From contig NC_052397.1 in assembly GCF_009389715.1 (NCBI RefSeq), forward strand, positions 17,308,129 to 17,372,128: 64,000 nucleotides of DNA. Direction: 5' to 3'. Positions 12,846-24,164 of this stretch are shown here, piece by piece. Made by a program: the position numbers and the translations under genes. The notes under the pieces are model-generated. The model was not told where the DNA came from. It saw only the letters and a list, made by a program, of their open reading frames with translations, and searched no databases. The stretch's first letter is position 1. The number at the start of each line of letters is the position of its first letter. Source of the stretch: Phoenix dactylifera (Eukaryota; Streptophyta; Magnoliopsida; Arecales; Arecaceae).

Positions 12846-14750
12846 GACTCTAATCTTCCTGCAGAAAGTCTTTACAGCTGTGAAATCCTTGTCCAGAAAA
12901 CTATGGAGAAGGGGCAGACAACACCACCATTGTTAGCGAATCTATAACATGAGTCAACAGAACAAATGCCACTCTTTATGAACTTCCATACAAGAACATC
13001 TGCTAATCTTGATAGGAGCGAGTCATTGAAATGTTTAAAATCACCCCCCACAATCCACGGACCAGGTAAAGACATTTTGATGTGTTTGAGTTCGTGCCAA
13101 AATTAAGGAAGTCTTGACATTATGCTCTGTCGGCCCATACACACAAGTGAAGGTCCAAGATGCTTCGAGCTTTCTATCCATCCACGGAACCGTGACCAAG
13201 AACCCGTTAATTTCACTTCTAATGACCTCAAACCCTGCTTCATTCCAACTATAAGAATGCCCACTGCAGAGCCAACCGCATCCCCTAATAGCCATTTGTC
13301 GATTTTTTCTCTCGGTAATGACTGAAGCACACCGGGGGTTGGGGATGGCCACCGCTGATTCGTGAGACTTGCAGATTGGTCAGAGAGATAGGGTCCTCCA
13401 GGCAGCACATATGTGTCGAAAAACAAATAGAGCTGTAGATTTGATTGGCTCCTTCGTTGCTCAGCACTTCGAAGAGTTTATCTGAACTAGGGCCGCTGAT
13501 ATTTCTTCTTTCTTGTATCATTTTCTTTCTTTTGACTTGGCAGGTTATATCCACGTAAGAGCTATATGAAATGCCAATTTTACCAAAAAAAAAAAAAACA
13601 CAATCTCTAACCATTCCCCCTCTTTTTTTCTTTTTTTTTTTTTCTTTTTTGATACACTAACCATTCCCTTTTCACTGGCTCCCCAAGACCATGGACATTC
13701 CAACAAATAATAGTCATAATTGAAAGGCCAAGACAACATTGATATCCAAACAAACGTAGGAAGCATAATGACTGAAAACCAGAAAGAGTGGGAGCAACAT
13801 ACGTAGAGACTCAGATCCACCCCCCACAGGGACAGGAGGGATCCTCCTACTAAGTACAAACAAACTGGAGGCATCATAATAGCTTCCAACTTAGGTCCAT
13901 AACAACATCACCCAGGATACAATAGACGACTAAACTGAGCTTAAAGAGGCTCTGCTCTCCTCCATGCAATGGATGATTTGAACAATGTTCTCAACTTCAG
14001 AATCCAATATCTTCACCCAAGAAAGCCTCTGGGTCAACAGATTTCAAGAGCAAGTGAGACTTAGCAACCTCAAACTGGAGACTCTTCGAGCAAGCATGCG
14101 GATGGACCTCGTTGCCAGATCTCTGCTCGGCGTCCGACGGGGGTACAGGAGGCTTGCTAGTGCCACCTTTCTTCTTCTTTGCCAGGAGAAGCTTGGCTGT
14201 TGCTATCTTGACTCCATGAAGGGCTTTCATCCTTTGGGCCCGTTTACCCCGACCCCGAGGAGACTCCGATGCGGGTAAAGGTGAAGAAGACGCTCGCCGG
14301 TGCAGGTTTGCCGTAGCCTGGAGAGACTAACGCTGAAGGGTCCACCATTGGCGGCGAGGAGGTTTCAGCTGCCATTCATCTTGGAGTGTGGCTCAATTCT
14401 TGCCGAAACAGTGCTGGGAGGGTGGGAGGAAGACACAGGAGAGAAAGGGGCATCAATGCCAGTGGAAGGAGCTCTGCTTCTAACTTCACTGCAAAGGGGA
14501 AAGGCCGGATTGCATGGTTTGATCCCGGCAGGTCTGAGGTTGGACCCTTCTCTGCATGATGGGCCGAGCTACAAAGAGTTGGCGAGCGTGGGCGGCGTGG
14601 AAATTGGGCCAGTTCGGCTTCTGGGCAAAAGGGATCCGAATGTCGAGGCCCAGAGAAAGAAGCCCAACCCAAAGATCGTTCTGAGCAGGCTTAGCCAGCA
14701 CCTTTAGTGACCCAGATTTCAAATTTACAAGGATCGGCGTCAACACCTGA
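12846..14750 (-). mobile_element. LINE remnant (endonuclease region), minus strand
   Basis: On the minus strand 13352-13041 encodes a frame containing SYSWNEAGFEVI, then WTFTCVYGPTEHN. At 13079-13041 PGPWIVGGDFKHFND follows in another frame. This is the apurinic-endonuclease (EEP) domain of plant LINEs, whose hallmarks are CVYGP and PW-VGGDFN; here the catalytic N of GGDFN is replaced by K. Further 5' (14230-13997 and up to about 14750) proline- and lysine-rich frames resemble the linker upstream of the endonuclease, less certainly. Several frameshifts are present. The reverse transcriptase is not found next to it, so the copy is dead and truncated. The outer boundaries are estimates. Confidence 0.6.
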
Positions 14751-14967
14751 GGAGAGAAATTGATGGGTGCCGTGGGGGAACGAGCCGTCCCGCTCGTCCG
14801 TTCCCAACAGCCAGGTTCACAGATCCCCTATTTCCGGTGGGGGTCAACTCCAGCCTTAAATGCTCGATTGCCGAGTTGTGAACCCGGCTCGACTCACCTT
14901 GCTCCCAATAACCCAATAACTCGGACGAGTCACCTTCTCCGATGGTTCTCCCTCTATCTTTCCTAGG

Positions 14968-15325
14968 GCTGCAAATAGGTCGGATCGATTTGTAACCCGA
15001 CCCGAACCACATAAGATCCAACCCGATCCGAATTTTAGAACCCGCGAGACCGGGTCCGGTTCTAAATTTGAACTTATTCTACTTTTCGGATCGGGTTGGG
15101 TCTACCCAATTTTGATCCGGATCCGGATCCGACCCGATCTATTTTTTCTGGGGTCAGTTTTTTACTATTATATAGTGGAACTTTGAATATAAAAATATAT
15201 GGATCCGAACCCGATCCAATCCGACCCGAATGATCCGTCAAGTCAAAATTTATAGGCATGGACTCGATCCGACCCGATTTTCAACCGGATCGGATCTGGG
15301 TCCATATTTAGGATCCGACTCGATC
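14968..15325. repeat. Degenerate GATCCGACCCGAT-rich dispersed repeat
   Basis: About 350 bp in which variants of GGATCGG / CCGACCCGATC recur on both strands many times, opening with CTAGGGCTGCAAATAGG. It codes for nothing. Shorter stretches of similar flavour (GGGCTGGATGAA... with GGGTCGGG, and GGCCCGGCC-rich DNA) occur at about 18936-19010 and 23207-23470. I read these as members of a non-coding repeat class common in plant intergenic DNA; the class assignment is inference. Confidence 0.5.
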
Positions 15326-15947
15326 CGACTCATGTGCTATGGTGTTCTTGTCCCGTTTCCTTTGCTGATGAAAAGTGAGGTGGCTTGACGCTGTTTTGCT
15401 CAGCCAAAAATTTGGCCATTCCTTGAATGAAATTGAAACAACCTAGAGAATGACTCAACTCTTTCTTCTGTAGAGCCTCTTTCCCACTTCTTTGCCATCC
15501 AAATAAAAAATCGAATCCAGACTGCTCACATAGTCCGCACATTTCTGAAATAAAAACAAAAAAAAATGTGGTCGTTTTCAATCGTTAAAAACAAGACCAT
15601 CCCAAGATTTAGAAACATTGTATATATGCAAACGACATTTATCATGTTCCCATCATACTGAGGTCATTCAGAAAGCAAAACTCTTCCATCCAATTGCAAT
15701 GCCACACTCGTACCCACCCAAATACCGTGTTACAGCGGCTAACCAACTCTCTGAGGACTCGTCGCGGCAATCTGCTGACTTCTGGTGCAAAGTTTTACTG
15801 CTTGTGTTTTGAAGTCTAAAGTCCGACTTCTAAATCGTCATCAGGATCAGGAGAGACGGCATTATCAACCCAGCCTCTGGATCTCATATCCAACACCAGA
15901 TTCTTTCCTTGCTGAGCAATCTCTTCTTCCCCTAACAAAGAAGATTT
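15326..15947. other. Upstream region of lectin receptor kinase 1
   Basis: No coding resemblance. It is the likely promoter and leader for the kinase starting at 15948. I could not identify a convincing TATA box. Confidence 0.4.
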
Positions 15948-17858
15948 ATGGGTGTCCAAGAACACAGGAAAAAACTAATGCCAAGTATCTTTCTGGAGAC
16001 TCTGGTGGTCTGTGTTCTCTTCCTAGAAGTTTCAGCTTCAATAGATGGCGAATTTACCTTCAATGGCTTCCAAGGTGCTAATCTGAGCTCCGACGGAGTA
16101 GCATCAGTGATGCCCAATGGTCTCCTGAGACTGACCAACCTCACGATGCATGCGACGGGCCATGCCTTCCATCCCACTTCGCTTCTCTTCAAAAATTCTC
16201 AAATCGGCAGCGTCATCTCCTTCTCTACGACATTCGTGTTTGCAATCGTCCCGGGATATCCACTAGGTGGCATGGGGATGGCCTTCGTTCTCTCTCCTTC
16301 CAAAAATCTCTCTGGAGCCACACATAGCCAGTACTTGGGCCTCTTCAACCCCAGTAACAATGGCAACTTATCAAACCATATTGCTGCAGTTGAGCTCGAC
16401 ACATCCTTCAACCCTGAATTCAAAGACATCAACGACAATCATGTAGGAATCGACATCGATAGCTTGGTTTCCACCGAGTCCTATTATGCCGGCTATTTCA
16501 CAAATGATGGCAAGTTTAGGAACCTTACCCTCATGAGTGGCGAACCAATGCAAGTTTGGATCGACTACGATGGTAAAGCAATGCAGCTTAATGTAACGTT
16601 GTCTCCTTTCAAAGCACCTAAACCAAATCATCCTATCTTGTCTTCAAATATCAACCTTTCCAGCGTATTCTTCGACCGCATGTATGCGGGCTTCTCAGCA
16701 TCTACCGGCACGGTTCAAGCATCTCACTACATTCTTGGGTGGAGCTTCAAGTTGGATGGGATTGCTCAGCCACTAGATTACTCCAAGCTGCCACATCTCC
16801 CTCGGAGCAAATCCAAACGGAGGCCAAGGGGTATGGCTATTTGGATCCCCATATTGGTGTTGGTGTTCTTCTTAGTAACTGCGGCTATTGTTCTTTTTGT
16901 CGTGAGAAGGAAGAACAAGTTTGCAGAGATTCTTGAGGACTGGGAACTTGAATATGGAACTCATAGGTTCTCATACAGAGATCTCTACAGAGCCACCCAC
17001 GGCTTCAAAGACAGCGGCCTTCTTGGAGTAGGAGGCTTTGGGAGGGTCTACAAAGGGGTCCTACGCACTTCTAATACTGAAGTTGCTGTCAAAAGGGTCT
17101 CCCATGAATCCAAGCAGGGGGTGAGGGAGTTTGTAGCTGAGATCACGAGCATCGGCCAGCTCCGGCATCGCAGCCTGGTCCAGCTCCTGGGTTACTGCCG
17201 GCGCAAGGGGGAATTACTTCTGGTATATGAATTCATGCCCAATGGCAGCCTCGACAAGCTTCTGTTCGACCAGAAGAAATCCATCCTGGATTGGGCTCAA
17301 AGGCTTCGGATCATCAACGGCGTCGCTCTCGGCCTCCTGTACTTGCATGAAGACTGCGAGCAGGTCATCGTCCATCGAGACATCAAAGCCAGCAACGTAC
17401 TGCTAGATGGTGAATTGAACGGTAAACTAGGAGATTTTGGGCTCGCAAGGCTATACGATCATGGGAGCGATCCAAGAAGCACCATTGCGGTGGGAACAAT
17501 GGGCTATCTCGCACCGGAGCTCACCAAGAGAGGGAAGGTGACTACGAGCACTGATGTGTTTGCTTTTGGAGCTTTCCTTCTCGAGGTTGCTTGCGGACGA
17601 AGGCCAATCGAACCGAGAGCATCAAAGGAGGAGACAGTATTGGTCGACTGGGTCATGAAGAATTGGCGAAGAGGAGCTATTCTCGGTGTTGTGGACTGGA
17701 GATTGCAAGGTCAATACGCAGTCGAGGAAGTCGAGCTAGTGTTGAAGCTGGGACTGCTTTGCTCGCACCCGTCACCAGTTGCAAGGCCTAGCATGAGGAA
17801 GGTGATACGGATACTAGATGGTGTCCTTCCAATGCCGGAGCTGGTGGTTGATCAATAG
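15948..17858 (+). CDS. L-type lectin-domain receptor-like kinase (copy 1)
   Basis: An intact, intronless 636-residue plasma-membrane receptor kinase. Order: signal peptide (about residues 11-31, or from M1), legume-type lectin ectodomain (about 35-270, starting FTFNGFQGANLSSDG and ending YILGWSFKLDG), one membrane helix (about 297-320), and a Ser/Thr kinase (about 353-625). Kinase landmarks: glycine loop GVGGFG (360-365), Lys382 in [12 protein letters not shown] with catalytic Asp478 (an RD kinase), DFG at 496-498, and APEL in the activation segment. The wording fits the class IV/SIT-like LecRK group. Members of the family act in stress and pathogen signalling; no specific role can be read here. 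A second ATG at 15978 is an equally good start directly before the hydrophobic core. The tail ends soon after the kinase, about 25 residues shorter than copy 2. Confidence 0.95.
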   Translation: MGVQEHRKKLMPSIFLETLVVCVLFLEVSASIDGEFTFNGFQGANLSSDGVASVMPNGLLRLTNLTMHATGHAFHPTSLLFKNSQIGSVISFSTTFVFAIVPGYPLGGMGMAFVLSPSKNLSGATHSQYLGLFNPSNNGNLSNHIAAVELDTSFNPEFKDINDNHVGIDIDSLVSTESYYAGYFTNDGKFRNLTLMSGEPMQVWIDYDGKAMQLNVTLSPFKAPKPNHPILSSNINLSSVFFDRMYAGFSASTGTVQASHYILGWSFKLDGIAQPLDYSKLPHLPRSKSKRRPRGMAIWIPILVLVFFLVTAAIVLFVVRRKNKFAEILEDWELEYGTHRFSYRDLYRATHGFKDSGLLGVGGFGRVYKGVLRTSNTEVAVKRVSHESKQGVREFVAEITSIGQLRHRSLVQLLGYCRRKGELLLVYEFMPNGSLDKLLFDQKKSILDWAQRLRIINGVALGLLYLHEDCEQVIVHRDIKASNVLLDGELNGKLGDFGLARLYDHGSDPRSTIAVGTMGYLAPELTKRGKVTTSTDVFAFGAFLLEVACGRRPIEPRASKEETVLVDWVMKNWRRGAILGVVDWRLQGQYAVEEVELVLKLGLLCSHPSPVARPSMRKVIRILDGVLPMPELVVDQ

Positions 17859-19914
17859 GAACTGCTTGAGTTCAGTCTGAAGGCAGATGATTGAGTAGAA
17901 TTCACTGTCAATCGAACTCTGCTAATGAATTAGGAGGGTGCCAACTGACCTAGTTTGGTTCAGTTGGCAAAACCTCTTGTGCTTTTAAGAGACATGGATT
18001 TTATGAATCACCAAGCTACTTTGACATATGAATTGCTGAATGTTGTGAAAATATATATGTTTAGCCATATGGGAGGTTATGTTGTTTCTAGGATTCCAAG
18101 AATAGGTGCCCAAAAGATCTTCCTTGGCTCTTTGATTTTAAATTTTTTGCTAAAGGTAAATGATCAAGTTATAAGCAGAGACACATGCATGTCCAAATGC
18201 AAGCGCATGGCACTACAGCTGCATCAAGTTTTTTCAGATCAAAACATATCAAGAATAATCTAAAACTATAACAAATATTTATAAATTAATCAATAAGATA
18301 TAGTGAATATACTATATCTATTAATTAATACATTATGATAGATAATATACGAACATTATTAATAACCTATTCGACATAAGATCGGATTGATTACTGGTCC
18401 TATACAAACATGAATGCAAGCAACCACAGACACTACTACTAATGGAAAAAAAAAATTGATGCTACTAGTTTGGGTATGTCATGCAGGATAGCCAAAGCCA
18501 AAAATGTCTGCATCTGGGATTCCCATCCAATTAGGACCTACCCCTAGTTGACCATGATCCGGAAAAATGATAGGAAGAAATGTGGCATCCATGTAAGACA
18601 CGTACGGCCATTTCCAAGAAGTTGCAGCATCCGGTTAGCTAAAGGACTTCATGGTTCATTTTAAAAAAAAATAAATAAAAGAAGAAAAAGGAGCCGGGGA
18701 GAAAAATCTCTGTGACCATAGGGTTGTAGGCTTCAAAAACTTAAGAACACCTTTTCTTTTTTATAGGTGCTTGTAGACTTGATACAACTTAGGCTAGATT
18801 TTTTTGATGTAAAGGGGGACAGAAAGGAGCCACCCGGCTTTTATTGAAGATTAATCGTATTTACAATAGAGATGAGGGGTAGAGATGAGTTACATTGTTA
18901 AGCAACTTGAAACTGTGCTCATATTTTTGGCTCTAGTAGGGCTGGATGAACATAAATTAACTTGGGTCGGGTATGGTTTAAACAATGTCAAACCGACATG
19001 AATTGGGGCTGGATCATATTTAGAATTTGGGCAATTGATGGCACACAAATATCAACCAGGATTTTCATAACAGAGCACCTAACTCAGGTCCAATCAGAAA
19101 CTAAATTCTTCTTCTTTGTAGGACTCCCAATGTCTCAACTAGGTAAAACTCAAGCTTTTTTTTTTTGATGGAAGGTAAGAAACCAAACTTAATTCATACT
19201 TCATGATAAAGTTCTCAGTTGAATCTAGCTTAAACACATTTAATTGTATTTGGGATGAAATGTTGGAGATAAGCATGGATTCCGTTGGTATTTAGTTTAT
19301 CTCTAATGAAATGTTTAAAGTCATTGTGCTGAATAAAATAGGAAGAGAAGGTTGGGTCTGGACGCTAGAAAGTCATCCTAGGCTTGGATTGGTTGTCAAC
19401 TTAACCCAACTACCTACACTGCACCTCAAGAAACACGGCATCCGTGACTAACTACGATTTTGTCAATGCGAACGCTTTGAAAAACAAAGCTACTGTAGAC
19501 CAAGATCGTCATAAGTGACAAACTATCGGCCAAAAAGTCATCGTAAATTTATTAATGATGGAGACTTCGATGGAGACTTCCCTTAGTATATACTGGTGAG
19601 GTCTTGAGTTGTCCCTACTTTTTTTGTATGGTTTTGAAACAAAAATATTGCTCTTTTGAAGACAACTTGGCCTACTGGAATCTTGACAATTTTGGGATGA
19701 CTCAAGCAAGCATCATTATTCTACAAATACGCCGACCTCATTCCCCTAGTTAGGACTTCCGAAGATGCAGTAGCATATGTCAATGATTTTTTTAACAAAC
19801 GTAAATGGTTTCACCTAACAAATAAAAACATTTGGGGCTCCTTGAGCCCATCTTCTCTCGAAAATATTATATCCAATCAAAGACAGGTCCTGGCTTCTTG
19901 TTTCCTGCACTGCA
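17859..19914. other. Spacer between tandem lectin receptor kinases
   Basis: Holds the 3' UTR of copy 1 and the promoter of copy 2. It also carries low-complexity A/T runs and a poly-T-started patch near 18796 and 19151 of the kind left by LINE tails on the minus strand (for example TTTTTTTGATG...). No gene recognised. Confidence 0.45.
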
Positions 19915-21900
19915 ATGTTTCTAAAGCTTGTGATCTGGCTTCTCCTCCTAAGGTTTGCAGCCTCGAGTGAAGATGGCTTCACCTTCAACGGATTCATCGG
20001 TGCAAACCTAAGTCGGGACGGCGCTGCAGTGGTGACGCCGGAAGGACTGCTGAGACTGACCAATACCACGGACCAAAGCAAGGGCCATGCCTTCTACCCT
20101 GTTCCCCTCCATTTCCGGCCATCTCCGACCGCTAATGTCCTCACCTTCTCCACCACCTTTGTCTTTGGGATAGTCACCGAATACAGTGGGTTCAGTAGCC
20201 ATGGCTTTGCCTTCTTCATCTCCCCATCCAATGACCTCTCCACAGCTCTAGGAGTTCAGTATCTGGGCCTCTTTAACTCGAGCGACAATGGTGATCCATC
20301 TAACCATATCGTTGCAGTCGAGTTCGACACAATACTCGACCCTGAATTCGAAGACATCAATGACAACCATGTCGGAATTGATGTCAATAGCTTAATATCC
20401 AACAAATCCTCTACAGCAGGCTATTTCAGCGACCAGGGCAATGAATTGAAGAGCCTAAGCCTCGTCAGTGGCGAACCCATGCAAGTTTGGGTAGACTACG
20501 ATGGCATCAAAATGCAACTTAACGTCACGTTGTCTCCTCTGGGAACATCAAAACCCAATCATCCTCTCCTGTCTTCAACTATCAATCTCTCGAGCATCAT
20601 GTTGGATCCCATGTTTGTGGGCTTCAGTGGATCTCAAGGTATTAGTCGATCATCCCATTATATTCTAGGTTGGAGTCTGAAGACTGATGGAAGAGCCGAT
20701 GACCTCAACCTGTCAAGTCTACCTTCACTTCCTCGACGGAGAAACCTCGAGAAGAAAACAAACTATCTGAGAGCTTTGTTGCCATCTTCACTATCTGCGA
20801 TTGTATTAACGGCTGTCGCCCTTGCAACTTTCATGGTGATAAGGAAGAGGAAGTTTGCAGAGTTGATTGAGGATTGGGAGCTTCAGTATGGGCCACACCG
20901 GTTCTCGTACAAGGACTTGTACATGGCGACCAAGGGTTTCGCGGACAAAGAACTTCTTGGCTCTGGAGGCTTCGGCCGGGTCTACAGAGGAACCTTGCCG
21001 GCTTCCAACATGGAAGTTGCTGTCAAGAGAGTTTCCCATGAGTCTAGACAAGGGATGAGGGAGTTCATAGCCGAGATTGTGAGCATAGGCCAACTCCGGC
21101 ATCGAAATCTGGTGCAACTTCTAGGATATTGCCGCCGGCGCAACGGCGAGCTTCTTCTGGTCTACGAGTTCATGCCTAATGGCAGCCTCGACAAGCTCCT
21201 CTTCAACAAGGATGGGTTCATCCTTGACTGGCGTCGGAGGCTTCAGATCATCAAAGGTGTGGCCTCGGGACTGCTATATCTGCATCAAGGCTGGGAGAAG
21301 GTAGTGATTCACAGAGATATCAAGGCCAGCAACGTGTTGCTAGACTGTGAGCTGAATGGGAGGCTCGGTGACTTTGGCCTGGCCAGATTATATGATCATG
21401 GGACAGATCCTCATACCACTCATGTCGTCGGAACTTTGGGCTATATTGCACCAGAACTCACAAGAACCGGCAAGGCGACCACCGGCACCGATGTCTTCGC
21501 TTTCGGAGTTTTCCTTCTTGAGGTTGCCTGTGGAAGGAGGCCGCTGGACCTAACAGCACCGGAAGAGGAGGAGCTGTTGGTGGATTGGGTGGTGGGAAAT
21601 TGGAAAAGAGGAGAGCTCCTCGAATCATGCGATCGGAGACTGGCAGGAGAATATCCAGCGGAGGAAATGGAATTAATGTTGAAACTGGGGCTGCTCTGTT
21701 GTCACCCGTTGCCTGCGGCAAGGCCGAGCATGCGGCAAGCGATGCAGATACTGGATGGCCATGTTCCCCTGCCAGAATTTTCGCCCAGTTATCTGAGTGA
21801 TAGCATCATGGAGTTCTTCACTGATGAAGGCTTTGATGATAACATTTCATCCTATCCATCATCTGCATTTGTAAGCTCTATGCTTTCAGGAGGTCGCTGA
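19915..21900 (+). CDS. L-type lectin-domain receptor-like kinase (copy 2)
   Basis: An intact, intronless 661-residue receptor kinase, the tandem partner of the gene ending at 17858. Order: signal peptide (1-18, LVIWLLLLRFAAS core), legume lectin domain (about 21-256), membrane helix (about 287-309), kinase (about 342-614). Landmarks: GSGGFG loop (349-354), Lys371 in [12 protein letters not shown] with Asp468, DFG at 486-488, IAPEL. Residues 620-661 form a C-terminal tail rich in D, S and F, absent from copy 1 but partly echoed in the pseudogene at 11425-12016, so that pseudogene is nearer to this copy. ATG at 19915 is chosen because it directly precedes the hydrophobic signal and upstream frames lack it. 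Function is inferred only from family: ligand sensing at the cell surface. Confidence 0.96.
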   Translation: MFLKLVIWLLLLRFAASSEDGFTFNGFIGANLSRDGAAVVTPEGLLRLTNTTDQSKGHAFYPVPLHFRPSPTANVLTFSTTFVFGIVTEYSGFSSHGFAFFISPSNDLSTALGVQYLGLFNSSDNGDPSNHIVAVEFDTILDPEFEDINDNHVGIDVNSLISNKSSTAGYFSDQGNELKSLSLVSGEPMQVWVDYDGIKMQLNVTLSPLGTSKPNHPLLSSTINLSSIMLDPMFVGFSGSQGISRSSHYILGWSLKTDGRADDLNLSSLPSLPRRRNLEKKTNYLRALLPSSLSAIVLTAVALATFMVIRKRKFAELIEDWELQYGPHRFSYKDLYMATKGFADKELLGSGGFGRVYRGTLPASNMEVAVKRVSHESRQGMREFIAEIVSIGQLRHRNLVQLLGYCRRRNGELLLVYEFMPNGSLDKLLFNKDGFILDWRRRLQIIKGVASGLLYLHQGWEKVVIHRDIKASNVLLDCELNGRLGDFGLARLYDHGTDPHTTHVVGTLGYIAPELTRTGKATTGTDVFAFGVFLLEVACGRRPLDLTAPEEEELLVDWVVGNWKRGELLESCDRRLAGEYPAEEMELMLKLGLLCCHPLPAARPSMRQAMQILDGHVPLPEFSPSYLSDSIMEFFTDEGFDDNISSYPSSAFVSSMLSGGR

Positions 21901-22530
21901 TGCAATGCTGTATCTCTTTTAATTTTTTTAGATGGAAATTGGATTTAGAACATTGTATTATTAGCATTCTGTCAAGTAACATTGCCTACCATCCTTGGTG
22001 GCAGCCTGTGTATGCCATTTGAATTCCAAGCCAGGGTTCATAAAAATCTGGTTTAGCTAATTATAGATGCAGTGAACTTACATATTTAAATCTATCATAT
22101 ACCAATTCTGTGGCCCTTGGTGGTGAAGCACATAGGTGGTATTTTTCCTCTGTTTTCATGTAGAGAGAGATGAGACTCTTCTCTTTAGCGCTTGCAACCT
22201 CTGCAACAAAAGCAAAATCGGAGAATCAATTCTATTAGGCTTCACGTTAAGGAGATGATTTCGTAATTTACCTCAAAAAAAAGGGAAATGGTTTTGTAAA
22301 TAACTTGAAGTAAAGAGCTTTTGCTTGTTCATCGAGATGGACTTGCAGATTTTATCCCAAGAATGGACTTGAAGATTTTATCTTTTCTAGGCTGGTCATA
22401 AAGAAAATGGAGAAAAATAAATGTCTACTCAATATTGAAGGGAACTAGTTGAACTACAGTGAATCTTGAAAGAGTAATGCCCATGCCCATGACAAAATTT
22501 CAGAAGAACATTTGTTTTGAGGGATAGTGA
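21901..22530. other. Downstream spacer of kinase copy 2
   Basis: Likely 3' UTR in the first few hundred bases, then non-coding DNA up to the inverted kinase remnant. Nothing else recognised. Confidence 0.4.
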
Positions 22531-22745
22531 TAAGCAACATCCAGAAGAAAAACTCCAGAGGAGAAGACATGAGCCATAGTTGCCGACTTCTAAGTTCTTG
22601 TCAGCTCTGGAATCTGGATCAATACAGCTCGTGGTTCCAGCCACATTGATAGTTTGAGGATTAGTCCTATGATCCCATGATATATCCAGGCCAAAATCAC
22701 CTAACCTTCTATTGAGGATTATTTGTGACATCATGACATTAGTGT
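22530..22745 (-). pseudogene. Inverted, decayed lectin-receptor-kinase fragment
   Basis: On the minus strand a frame reads RRLGDFGLDISWDHRTNP, then AGTTSCIDPDS. This aligns with the activation segment of L-type lectin receptor kinases ([26 protein letters not shown]). The APE-equivalent and most surrounding residues are mutated. Only about 70 residues are recognisable. The wording (IDP rather than IAP) suggests a different LecRK clade from the two intact copies. Lying inverted next to the cluster, it is probably debris of an older duplication. Confidence 0.6.
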
Positions 22746-22799
22746 GCGACCACTTTACTAGTAAAATTACTTCCATCGACAAAGACCACCAACAGATAG

Positions 22800-24018
22800 T
22801 TGGAGGCCATGGTAGTTGTGATTATTATTCTACAACTATGTATCGTGGATTGAACGGTAAGGTCTTCATGGTCAAACTTGCTTGTCGTTAATCTAGTGTT
22901 ATGCATCTCATGTCAAGATATTATTTAGGTGAAAGCATATTTAAAATGTAGCAAAAAAAATAAAAAATCTAACACTATATAAAAGTCTTTTGATGATGAC
23001 ACTATAAAAGACAAAATTTTCCTTTACGTCGATATGTTCGCACCTCACGTCCGAAATATATTGCTTTCTTCTTTCCTTCTTCATCTATCCGTTTTCTTTT
23101 CCAAGTCTAAAATCGTTATTTGTCACATTAGTGTCCTTCCAATATGGTGGTCGGGCCACTTTGCAAATACTGATTGAATAAGGGCAGAATTGGTTTCATC
23201 ACAGGTAGGGTTGTCCATAGGTGGTTGGTCCCAGGTTCGAAACCTAAGGCCTCAATCCGGCCCGGCCTCAAATTGGCCCGAGGGAACCGCGCCGAAGCAT
23301 GACTTGAAAGTCAGTTATTTTTAGTTGGACTGGGCTCAAGTTATGTTGGTAGCATTTTGTGATTGGCCATAACCTTTCAGATCAAGGCTTTTGGCCCAAA
23401 AAACTTGAACCCAGGCCCAGTTTTTTAGGCCAGTCTTCGAGACTGCACTGGTCAGCCCATTGAGAGCTTAACACCTGATCCTTTTTTTTGACTGCCATTT
23501 CACCGCCGGTTCTTTGACCATTTAACATTTAATTTCCGATCCTGCACACAATTTAGGAGGCTCGAATACGCTTGTATTGCGCACACTTATATTAGTTCTT
23601 CACACAATTAAATTGTCTCTATACACACTTGTATTTGTATGAATATAGTTATTTGTAATTGTGTACAAGGTCAGATATACATGTGAGTAGGCCTATGGGC
23701 TAAATATTAAATAGCCTAGAACTTATGGGTAGCAATTAAACTTTTGATTAAGGAGGATTAAACATTTGATGAGGGGTAAGCCATTCAGATGGCAATACTT
23801 CTTGATATGCAAATGTTGATCATCAAAAGTGACTCTCTTACCCTTCAATCTTGAGGCAAGGTGAGCCAACTCCTTGGACGATCAAATATTTGCTTTAGGA
23901 TGTACTCACTCTTCTTCTTATTGCTTTTGAAGACTTAAAAAATCCAACACATGTACACAGAGACCAAAAGTATGGCAGATGGCTTGTAAACCATGAAGAT
24001 ATACAGATAATGGATATA
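22800..24018. other. Spacer with GGCCC-rich patch
   Basis: No coding resemblance. At about 23207-23470 there is a GGCCCGGCC/GGCCCAA-rich patch similar in style to the repeat at 14968-15325. Confidence 0.4.
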
Positions 24019-24019
24019 A

Positions 24020-24164
24020 TATGAGGACTTGTGCGAGCTTGTATTTAGCCTCACATTGGCTATGCGGTATGCACTAAGTAGATATTAGGTACTTATACAG
24101 GGTCAAAGAACCTAAATAATATTTTCTGGTTAGTTTTTTTTGGATGAGATCCTGCGTTGTGACG
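24020..24164 (+). repeat. Degraded solo LTR of the TRIM family
   Basis: Fourth copy of the roughly 137-bp terminal repeat described at 9519-9943, in the same orientation as the copy at 7473. Shared blocks include TTAGCCTCACATTGGCTATG, AGGTACTTATACAGGGTCAA and the AATAATATTTTC block. Ends are eroded (GTGACG instead of GTTACA), and a T-run interrupts it near 24137. No target duplication could be made out. Confidence 0.55.
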
